This document shows, piece by piece, positions 55,764 to 64,000 of a stretch of DNA of 64,000 nt. The translations under genes were made by a program, and so were the position numbers. The stretch's first letter is position 1. Each line of letters begins with the position of its first letter. Origin of the DNA: Darksidea phi (lineage: Eukaryota > Ascomycota > Dothideomycetes > Pleosporales > Lentitheciaceae); NCBI GenBank assembly GCA_030770425.1, contig JASJFT010000021.1:124001-188000 (forward strand), in the 5' to 3' direction. The notes under the pieces were generated by a model. It did no database searches, was not told the origin of the DNA, and saw nothing but the letters and a program-made list of their open reading frames with translations.

Positions 55764-56511
55764 ATCTAAATTAATAAATAAATATAAAACTTCCGCGTCT
55801 TTCCGGCCATGTCTTCTATCTTGCAGCTTCGTGATTCATTACGCACAAATTGCACGTCTGGGAGCACCACATATCGACGTCATCATAGACCCATACGCGC
55901 CTAATCTCTTAATTGCTACTACCTACATTGGTAGCAAGAGCAGCGTTAAAGGTATTCAGGGTGTATAAAAAGCCTTCGATTTGTACTTAAAAGCTTAGTT
56001 CACAATTCCAACACGAACAAGCAAAGCTGCACGTAAACACCTTGCGCCACAGCCTCCCTCATTCCAACCACCAGCATTTCTAGTACGTCTCACCCCCTGG
56101 TAGATATGGTAGAACGTCCTTTTTTCATCGTTCGCTCATCTTGTGACATGGTGTTCATTTGAACAACCTGGCATATAGCCTAGAACACAAGTGTTCCGCG
56201 ACTGGGTGAAGTTGGCTGAGATTGATAATTAGCAACTTTATAACAAGGATAACCAGCTTCACTACCCTCTGACCTGTTCGCAACTGGGCTGAAAAGACGA
56301 TATGAAGCATACTGGCTGCAATTCATATTAGCGAGGTCCATGGTGGAAGGCGAGGCTGAAGTGAAGCATCCAATCAGATCGCTTCCCGGACGGCGTCCAC
56401 AACCTCCGTTTATTCTCTGATGTGGAGCACGTCGAAGTCACATTACTCACTTCCCTCTGTTCTCCGGCTTGGTACACCATCTTTTGTGACTCATATTCCT
56501 AACGGTGCGCG
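55764..56511. other. Intergenic between HET loci
   Basis: No gene supported. The left 40 bp are AT-rich, the remainder is the promoter region of HET gene 2. Confidence 0.5.
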
Positions 56512-58404
56512 ATGGTCTGTATTTATGAACCACTGGACTCCACGGCTCGTGAGATTCGGGTACTGCAACTGAGGCCTGCTCAGAAAGAGGCTGACGACAT
56601 TCATTGCATTCTAAGAACTATCTCAATCCGCATGAGGTTGCGAAGGCGGATGACATACGAGGCGCTTTCCTATACCTGGGGCCCATCAGAGCCAAAAAGC
56701 AATATTTGGCTCAATGGTTCTATTTTCGAAATCTCACCGAACCTTGACCTAGCCCTCCGGCGCCTTCGAAGACCTTCCACACGGCGAACACTTTGGATAG
56801 ATGCCATCTGCATCAACCAAGACGACGTTGAAGAGCGAACTCAGCAGGTCAATTTGATGCGCGAGGTCTATGTGAACGCATCTAGGGTCCTGGTGTGGCT
56901 TGGGGAATCAGACGCGCACATAGACGAGGCCATGGACTTTATCTCGGACATAGAAACACCTCAAGATATTCACAAGGACTTGGAGGCGACAGAGCAGCTC
57001 TTCTCCCCTATTAGCCAAGGTCTCACCAATCTCCTAAACAAGCCTTGGTGGTACAGAATTTGGGTGGTTCAAGAAGTCATCGTTGCCGATGAGGAGATTC
57101 TAATAGGATGTGGGCATCGCTGGCTTAACTTCGATCATGTTGTAGAGACCGCGCGCGAAGCCGTTATTCTAAATCTTTTCGCCCCAGAAGGTTACATGAC
57201 AGATCTTTCAAACGAACAGACGAAAGGTCTAATTCGGTTTATGAACTTTGTCATAGGATGTCGCCGAGGCTGGGCTACGTCATTGCGAAGCTCCGAGGAC
57301 AGCGCTGAGAATCTCGTCTACATTGAGGATGTGCTCTGGTCCACACGAGGGCGCGGTGCCACAGATCCCCGTGATCAGGTGTATGGGGTGCTTGGGCTCG
57401 TCGGAGATGAAGCGCATGGATGGTTTCCAGCGGACTATACAAAATCTGTGGAAGAGGTATATCAAAGCGCAGTGATACGGGCATTCCAGTCTAGCAGGAA
57501 TCTGTGCCTACTCCTTCACGCCTCAAAGAACCGAGGGAGACGGACGCTACCATCCTGGTGCGTAGATTTCTCGATGCCATCGCTAGGTGTATCCTCACAA
57601 GAATGGCTTAGCGCAGAATTTGAGCGGAAGATCGTCGAGGACGACGCTATAAGTTTCGCGCATGATCTTCAAAGCGGGACTCTGACTATCCCTAGCATAA
57701 TGCTCGGCTCTATTACACACCACCACAACTACACCAAACAAGTCAGCGCTAGTCTGGATGATGTCCTAGATTTCTACGAACGTCTTCTCGATTTCCAGCG
57801 TGACGCCATGAATGCGCTCATTGTACGCTTAGGCAATACTGTTGCTGAAGATGAATTCGCAAAAGGGGCGCTCTTTAAGACCATCTTCGCTGGTTTGCCC
57901 GTCTTCGGCGATGATAGCGATGAGATAACCAACCTCAAACCGACTCGACGGCTTCATAACCCACCCGACCCTGAAGCTCCAGAGTACTTTTCCGACTACG
58001 CATTGTTACAAGACTGGTTTCTTACTGGTGTCCGCGACACGCCACCGGCTGAGTTCGGGTGGGTCCTTTATGTCCTCCGTCTGGTGTTTGAATGGTGGAA
58101 AGAGAGAGCTTTGCTAGTAACAGAGCTTGGTTTTATTGGCCATGCTGAACAACATGTTGAGGTAGGAGACGTCTTATGCTTCATGTGGGGATGCAGCATG
58201 CCTGGGGTTTTGCGACCGCAAGCGGATGGTTCTTTCCGGTTGGTTACGTTTGTGTGGGTTCATGGTATGTCACGAGAAGAGAAGGGTGAGCATGAACTTG
58301 CGACTCCGGAACCACCGGTCAACGATCTTGCAAGGATTCATGCTAGGATGAGAGAGCTGATGCATACCAGTCACTTCGAACATAAAGATATATGCTTGTG
58401 CTAG
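56512..58404 (+). CDS. HET-domain protein (heterokaryon incompatibility type) 2
   Basis: A second intronless HET gene, 630 residues from the ATG at 56512. The N-terminus IRVLQLRPAQ leads into the HET domain. Landmarks are TYEALSYTWGPSEP, then TLWIDAICINQDDVEERTQQV, then YVNASRVLVWLGESD. Later come WWYRIWVVQEVIVA and ATDPRDQVYGVLGLV. The second half includes RTLPSWCVDFSM and a C-terminal GDVLCFMWGCSMPGVLRPQADGSFRLV strand pair, as in HET gene 1, but without a recognised second domain. The two HET proteins share only the family motifs, so this is not a recent tandem duplication. Both are on the same strand and in good coding condition. Confidence 0.93.
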   Translation: MVCIYEPLDSTAREIRVLQLRPAQKEADDIHCILRTISIRMRLRRRMTYEALSYTWGPSEPKSNIWLNGSIFEISPNLDLALRRLRRPSTRRTLWIDAICINQDDVEERTQQVNLMREVYVNASRVLVWLGESDAHIDEAMDFISDIETPQDIHKDLEATEQLFSPISQGLTNLLNKPWWYRIWVVQEVIVADEEILIGCGHRWLNFDHVVETAREAVILNLFAPEGYMTDLSNEQTKGLIRFMNFVIGCRRGWATSLRSSEDSAENLVYIEDVLWSTRGRGATDPRDQVYGVLGLVGDEAHGWFPADYTKSVEEVYQSAVIRAFQSSRNLCLLLHASKNRGRRTLPSWCVDFSMPSLGVSSQEWLSAEFERKIVEDDAISFAHDLQSGTLTIPSIMLGSITHHHNYTKQVSASLDDVLDFYERLLDFQRDAMNALIVRLGNTVAEDEFAKGALFKTIFAGLPVFGDDSDEITNLKPTRRLHNPPDPEAPEYFSDYALLQDWFLTGVRDTPPAEFGWVLYVLRLVFEWWKERALLVTELGFIGHAEQHVEVGDVLCFMWGCSMPGVLRPQADGSFRLVTFVWVHGMSREEKGEHELATPEPPVNDLARIHARMRELMHTSHFEHKDICLC

Positions 58405-58527
58405 CGTTCGGGAGGTTAGCGAGGAACCCTTTAGACATAAAGTTTCCACTTACTGGCTACACGTCCACTACAGAAATATGCCAGACCGTGAATGACTTAC
58501 CAAAAAGGAACTTGATATAACATTCGC
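58405..58527. other. Short spacer before repeat copy C
   Basis: 3' flank of HET gene 2; the dispersed repeat begins about 120 bp after its stop codon. Confidence 0.5.
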
Positions 58528-59625
58528 ACACCCCCTCCCCCAGGAGCTTGGGCCACTACCCGGCGTGACGTCACGTTGGCTCCCGGGCTGGCTGTATTTT
58601 TCCTGACTCTAATTACCTTATTATATTTTAATGTTTCGATATCCTGAGTAATAGTATGGGTAATATCTACACGATAACAATAGCCCCTAATTTACTAATA
58701 ATATATGCAGACAGTCAAACGCACCGATAACGCCGGACCCTCCACCAACAACGACAGCAAGGCCCTACACTATCGTTCGTATTGTATCCACTATAGATAC
58801 TAGCTCTATCTTCTATATTAGGTACCCGTTCTAGTATCCCTCTAAGAACGTTAGCTGGTACGCTATTAACTATCTTCCCTATATAAGCTTCTCCTCCAGC
58901 CTACGCAGACGATACGACTACCTCTAATAAAACGCCTATCTTCGTTATGTAGATCCTCGGAAAGGAACATATTACACGAGGATCCTGTCGCTGCTCATTC
59001 CCTTAAATATTTCCAGCGTGTAGTTGGTTTTATACCAATAGTTATTATAATCGAGGAGCCCTATCGATAGTACCTCCCGCCTATAATACTGCGGATACTC
59101 TACCGCGATATTCGAAAGATTTAGAGCGCCGTACTCGAATAGCCTATTATACTCTAGTTCATAGTCCTACTAAAGAACTAGGCGAATAATCGTTAGTAAA
59201 GATACATAGTTAGTAGGTATTAATAGTAAGTTTAAGGAAGAGGTAAGGAAGCTAGCTAGGTATAAGAGATAGATATAGTAAGGAAGCTGGCTAAGAAGAA
59301 AAGATAGATATAAGTAGAATACTAGTATTATCGTAGGTAATTTTCTCACTATAGGCTGTAGTGTAGGTGCACTAACCTATCGCTACCGCTGTTGGTCTCC
59401 CAACGCTCTGTGGTTCGGCAGTACATATTATTTCTCGTCGTCTTAATATTTGAAATATTACCTCGTCGGTATCTTACGATCGATAGTACTGTATACAGCT
59501 CTACAGCTCTATTATCGTGTATAAGGTGTAGGTATAGTACATCTACTGTGTACAAACTCCTACTATGTTTCGTACAAACAGACTCCCACTATGCAAATCC
59601 AAACCAAATAATATTCGTACATAGT
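58528..59625 (+). mobile_element. Dispersed repeat, copy C, TA-rich transposon relic
   Basis: The longest copy, about 1.1 kb. Its left 160 bp match copy A (CCCCTCCCCCAGGAGC and TGACGTCACGTTGGCTC). Its right 280 bp match copies A and B up to ACTCCCACTATGCAAATCC. The middle, from about 58700 to 59340, has no partner in the window and is extremely rich in TA dinucleotides with few TG and CA, the pattern left by repeat-induced point mutation. At shared positions copy C shows T or A where copies A and B keep C or G (for example GTATAGTACATC against GTATAGCACCTC). No coding capacity survives. An LTR retrotransposon remnant is the best guess. Confidence 0.75.
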
Positions 59626-60341
59626 ACTAGAAACATTGAAACTAGCCTACCACTGGCTCTGCAACTCTTCTATCAGAGCGTGCACACATTAAGTGTATGA
59701 GTGCAGACGTCGCTTGCTGAGTTACGTCGCTGTCTGATATGTTGATGGAAGGGCTGGTAGGCGAATCAAGGTGTACGTGGATCTCTGTAGTATGAGCCGT
59801 GCCATAAGCGGGGATGCGCGTGTAAATGTAGTGACTGGGCACTATATTGCTCTGGTGGTTTTTAGTATATATTATGTTTAGAAAACTTTGAAGCTGAGTT
59901 CAGCGGGGAACTTCAACTTACAGCCACACAACAAGCTCTCGCCTTCGATTTATGGCAAGTCAAATAATCGCATATCATCCCAGTTGACGTTGATAATCTG
60001 AAGCTACTTTCTCCACCAAAGCGGGCTGCGTCCGATTTAGGCAACTCACTAGCCAAAAACAGTAGTGTCTTCTTATCTCCCGCTTCGAAAGCTGGGCGGC
60101 TGCCTAGAATGGTTTGATGTGGAAGAATATAGGCAAGCCGGGACACGCGTCATCCGAGCGCTTAATGCTGAAACTACCACGAAAACGTGCAAGGAATGCT
60201 AGCTATTGGCTGCATTACGCGAGCTAGGCATGTTGTGAGCGAAAACGCCGTCCGTCAATTGCGGGCGCTTGTCGCTGCTACCCCCGCCGTCTTTTGATCC
60301 TCAGGCCTCACATCACCACTTGATCCGACAGTACTCACACA
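59626..60341. other. Intergenic, nothing recognised
   Basis: No gene supported; right part is the promoter region of the kinase-like gene. Confidence 0.5.
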
Positions 60342-61288
60342 ATGAACCCATACGAAGCCAACCCTAAGAACATACCGCCGACAGATCGGTATGCGGATGT
60401 GCCTCTGTATGGCAGATACCTTCCCAGCCCCACCGACTTTGAACCCGATGCGAAGCATGTCAATTGCACTACGCCAGAGTCTATAGGATACTGGTCCACA
60501 GTACTTGAAAAATGCACGGAGTCCAACAGAATCTACGAGAATCAGGATGGAGGGCGCGATGTCTTTGCGCTTGGAAGCGTGATCATCAAGTCTAGTCACT
60601 TGAAGGGAGCCCTTCAAGGACGAAGGGCTCACCGTGATTATTCGTACGCTGATGTGAACGAGGTAGAGGCTACTGCCCTTGCTAGGAAGGTGTTGGACGG
60701 CTTCAAAGTGCCCCGGATATATTTCGCAGCCAAGGTACTTTCGAATGCGCCCAGTAGATTCATGTTTATTTGATAGATCACTAAGGGTGTCATTGGCAGA
60801 TCAACGAAAGAGATGTATTCGTGCAAGAGAGAATTCCCGGTGTCGGTCTCAACATAGCATGGCAGTACATCTCACAATCTCAGAAAACTTCGTTCAAACA
60901 ACAAGTACGAGAGATACTGCAGAAGCTGCGCACAATAACTCCACCAGCTGATATCGGTCGCCGAACGTACGTGGTTCCGGATCCGGATCCCGTCGAACAT
61001 CGTGGTATTCAAGAACTCGAGAAAGAGCTCATTTTCGCGGATGACAACAAAGACCCCGACCTTAGCTTCATGCACAATGATGTCTCGTTGTCAAACTGCA
61101 TCGTTGATAACGATAGGATTGTTGGGCTCGTCGATTGGGAGATGGCTGGATTCTTTGGCTGGAAGACTGCAGCGAGTGTTCATGTTCAGATACGAACTCC
61201 AAAGCGTGAAAATTTCGCTTCACTCAATCTGCCAGAAGAGATGCTGAGCGATATTCTCTTTTGGAATGACTTATATGACACGGATTGA
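60342..61288 (+). CDS. APH-family phosphotransferase-like protein
   Basis: A small protein of the aminoglycoside phosphotransferase / choline kinase fold, common in expanded numbers in filamentous fungi; natural substrates are mostly unknown. Two exons (60342-60734, 60800-61288) joined by a 65-nt phase-0 intron give 293 residues. The N-lobe is short, with DVFALGSVIIKSSH supplying a possible ATP-contact Lys. The hinge reads INERDVFVQERIPGVGL. The catalytic loop is HNDVSLSN with His223, Asp225 and Asn230; the usual Gly of HGD is replaced by Asn. The metal-binding Asp243 is in GLVDWEMAGFFGW. The C-terminal helices are shorter than usual. The key residues are intact, unlike in the decayed relative at 5882-7096. 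Confidence 0.85.
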
Positions 61289-62240
61289 TAGTACTTAACG
61301 AATCGGCGTACTTTCTTTCACTGTATTTAGAGTACCAAGGTGGAGCCGAGCCTTTTGCCATGAGTTCATGAAGAACGTGTACTCGTAAATTAGGGGTACG
61401 ACTGTGTCGCAATCAAGAGAGCGTCGCCTCTACCACAATAGAGTGTTTCCTGGGTCAGCTTTGCCGACTTCATACCCCGCTCTTTAGTACTAGGCATTTG
61501 CAAAGCATTGGGGTCGGGATGCTATCATTTTCAGCTACTGCATGCCGTACTAATATCCACATATGTCCCGGCGCCTAAGTTCAAGATATTCTTTCCTCCT
61601 TTCTATTATTTGTTTGAGTGATCGGAACTAAGCACTGCAAAAACATGAAGCTTAGAAGTACGCTTCCAGACCTTAGTACCACCCAAGTCAAGCATGTATC
61701 GCGTAGACTATCTTCTATTGCTTGACAAAGCAATTCGGTGTACTTCTTAGTATGTTAGAGCGGCCCAAGCATTCCTCTCGCTATCCTTACCTAGAGATGG
61801 CGGCAACCGCACCGACAGCAGCGAACTCAACAGTACTTTTTTGGTTGCTCTTAGCGAAAACATCTAGGATGTAGACCGCAATCATGATGCTTCTTTGTTG
61901 TATAGGCAGAAGCTGATTACTGGCGTTATTGCGATAATGGGTTCATTACTTAACCTTAAGGAGGGAGGAAGCACATAGTTGCAGTAGAAGTCCCAAGGCT
62001 ACAAGGACAATGAATACTTAGCACACGTATCAGAGATCGTCATGGATTGGTTATTGATGCGAACAGTGCAAGTATCGTGAAGACAGGTGATGTTTGTTCC
62101 GAAAACTCCTAATAGACGTTCATGATGTAATCAAGTAAAAGAAAGTCCAACTTGCTTTGCCTGAGCTTTTTACCCATGGTTCATGATACCACATGTCCTC
62201 CTGATCCAAAGATTCATAACATTCTCGTGTAATATGACAA
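61289..62240. other. Intergenic, nothing assignable
   Basis: No gene supported. On the minus strand near 61890-61790 a short stretch reads like protein (MIAVYILDVFAKSNQ...EFAAVGAVAAISR) but is not part of a long frame; it may be gene debris. Confidence 0.4.
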
Positions 62241-64000
62241 TCACGTAGTCCCGTCATGCTCTGTTTGGAGATCACAATCTCCGTCCTCGTGGTTCCGATC
62301 GTTTGTAGACTCTTCGGTGTCGTCGCTGGATTGTTGAAGGAGGTCACGGGCCTTGCAGATGACCCCCAGAATTTCCGCCCACGGTTGCGGCAGCTCGTTT
62401 ATAAACTCCTTGGTGACGTCGATGGATTGTTGAAGGAGGTCATGAGCCTTGCAGATGACCTCCAGAATTTCCGCCCACGGTTGCAGCATCTCGTCTACCG
62501 AGCGCATCAACTGACCGGCGGCAAGAAATTTCTGTTCTGATTCTTTGATGAGGTCGACATTTCGGGGGTCTTTTTCCAGCTTTTCCAGACAATTTCGTAG
62601 GTCGCTACGCATGTTGTTTACCGGATTTAGTAGTTCTAGAAAATCATCCCCCACACTAGGAAGTCCGGAGTCTGCAAACAGTACAAAGACCATTCGGATC
62701 CGAAACGCATAAGACACTGATAATTCGGTGATCACTTCTTTGAGAGAGGATTGAAAAAAGGATCCCATAACGATTCCCCGCGAAATGATGGCAAGATGTT
62801 CTAGGACGTTGTCATCAACTCTCAGTAGTACATCCGACGGTTCTATGTCGGTATGCCGACGTCTGTCGGCATACTCACGGAGCATTGTCGTGCTGGCGAT
62901 TTCTCGGGTCTCGAAAGTACGAACATCATTCCGAGCAACTTCCAGCATTTCTGAAGCGAACGGCATTGCATCTTCACCTAGACCCGCCCAGAAGTCGCTG
63001 AATGCTGGCAGTCTATCAATCGCAATGCGCAGATAAGAATGCAGAGCGCTTCGTATTTGATTTTGCCGTTCGGTGGAAGCCGGTGATTCATGTCGTCCCT
63101 CGCTCTCTGGCATCCGTCCCAGACAAAAACAGTTGAAAATGATTTCCGCTGTGTCTGACTTCTCTTTCGTGGGACTCTCCTTACTCGGCGTCGAAGTCAT
63201 CTTGTTCGCGAGGCCTTGTAAAACTTGGAATAGGCAAAGTTCGAAGTGCCGTCGAGAAAGCCATATAAGTGTGTCCCAACCACAATCATCGAGGAGGGAA
63301 ATAGACTCATCGAGGAGGGGAATAGACTCGTCGAGGAGGGGAATAAACTCATCAAGGCCAGAGATGGATTCGACTTGAGATCGGCCAAGGTATGGCACCA
63401 AGCAGAACTGCATATGTGCGATCTACAACAAAATCAGCGCACAGCTTATACTTGAGATAGAATGCTCACCGCCCATTCATACCAAGAACCCGAAGGGGGT
63501 GGGACACTACATATTATGGGAGGTAGACGACCTTTATCCTTTGCAAGGCATCGTACAGCATCCAAAATATGGTGAGGAATCGTCCTGGCTCTGTCACCGT
63601 GGTCATGTCTTCGAAGGACGTCTTTCAAGATATCCAGGGCGGCGGGCCAGATTATGACGCCTTCTATGTGCATGAAGGCTGGTATTTTTGTCTTGAAAAT
63701 CCCAACTCTTTGCCTGTCTGCAATTCTCGATATCGAAGCCACTTGCGCTTCAATAGTCTTTCTGTCAATTTCGCTGATGACTCTTTTCTCTGTACTGCAG
63801 ATTGCTACATGCCCCAAATACAGTAAGCAATAGTCAAATATGAGAAAAATCCATACTTACAGCCGATATATGTTACGCTTTCAACAATCTCGAGAAACTC
63901 GGCTTTAATGTATGGATACTTCCAGCAAGGGGCCTTTGACTTTGTGTAGCAATTAACGCAGGGAAAACCACCAGAGCACTTTGATCATGGGCATGAACGT
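62241..64000 (-). CDS. Unrecognised multi-exon protein, 5' end outside the window
   Basis: At least three exons read in one frame on the minus strand. The most upstream visible one ends at 63861, carries a Cys-rich start (FPCVNC, KAPCWKYP) and has no start codon in view. The second is 63804-63470 and the third 63422-62241. The two introns between them are 56 and 47 nt. About 550 residues are visible. The second exon has no known motif. The third opens with a heptad-like repeat (FIPLLDESIPLLDESISLLDD) encoded by a 21-bp tandem repeat. A long helical part includes LSVSYAFRIRMVFVLFADSGL. It ends with two 32-residue units starting PWAEIL, encoded by a 96-bp tandem repeat, and an acidic tail. No domain is recognised. 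It lies beside HET genes and an APH kinase. Confidence 0.65.
62331..62500 (-). repeat. 96-bp in-frame tandem repeat
   Basis: Two adjacent units of 96 bp (starts at 62331 and 62427) differ at a few positions. They encode 32-residue units PWAEIL...ICKA.DLLQQS. The period is a multiple of three, so the frame is kept. Confidence 0.9.
63287..63353 (-). repeat. 21-bp in-frame tandem repeat
   Basis: Three units of 21 bp with few differences encode (F/S)IPLLDE-type heptads with Leu at regular spacing, so the product segment is a short amphipathic helix. Confidence 0.9.

Noticed and set aside
1..64000. tRNA or rRNA genes, CRISPR arrays, telomeric repeats
   Set aside because: No B-box-like GGTTCRANTCC with an acceptor stem was found by eye, no spaced direct repeats, and no TTAGGG arrays; CRISPR is not expected in fungal nuclear DNA.

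Overview
The window is nuclear DNA from a filamentous ascomycete fungus (Pezizomycotina, most likely a Dothideomycete; the class is an inference). The evidence is short spliceosomal introns (about 41-67 nt, GTAAGT/GTACGT donors, visible CTAAC or CTGAC branch sites), genes with 1-4 exons on both strands, and families confined to or typical of these fungi: PalH/Rim21, HET-domain proteins, fungal rhodopsin-fold membrane proteins, a Zn2Cys6 regulator, Srp21 and UPF0415/DUF1308. All names rest on reading protein motifs by eye; no similarity search was run. Exon joins were worked out by hand from frame, splice sites and family expectation.

Layout. Positions 1-19300 are mostly housekeeping: the sorting nexin Mvp1 (5' part of the gene, running off the left edge), the pH sensor PalH, a decayed kinase-like gene, a secreted feruloyl-esterase-like hydrolase, the spindle protein Ase1/PRC1, an unrecognised serine/proline-rich protein and a DUF1308 protein. 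From 19800 to 23100 lies a decayed HET-domain gene, directly followed by the small SRP9/21 gene. From 25700 to 30900 there is an intact seven-helix membrane protein, a second member of that broad class killed by transition-type stops, and a small secreted cysteine-rich protein. From 31700 to 42600 a Zn2Cys6 regulator, two unrecognised small proteins, an EthD-like protein and a zinc alcohol dehydrogenase are interspersed with two pieces of a dispersed repeat. From 45700 to 53000 come a GH18 chitinase, a broken TRI12-type efflux pump, a compact divergent pair of mitochondrial genes (mitoribosomal bS6m and glycine cleavage H protein) and an MDR oxidoreductase. From 53400 to 64000 the DNA looks like an accessory island: two intact HET-domain genes, a second copy of the decayed HET fragment, a large TA-rich repeat copy, an APH-type kinase and an unrecognised multi-exon gene with internal tandem repeats running off the right edge.

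The strongest unusual signal is gene decay. There are four separate pseudogenes (APH kinase, HET, rhodopsin/SAT4-type, TRI12 transporter), a duplicated fragment of the HET pseudogene some 34 kb away, and repeat copies with TA-rich composition. In the SAT4-type and HET pseudogenes the premature stops can each be explained by a single C-to-T or G-to-A change, as repeat-induced point mutation would give. The TRI12 gene instead carries an extra 14-bp repeat unit. The mixture of intact HET genes, HET debris and RIP-like repeats suggests a turnover zone for self/non-self recognition genes rather than a conserved cluster. I see no biosynthetic gene cluster, CRISPR, tRNA or rRNA.
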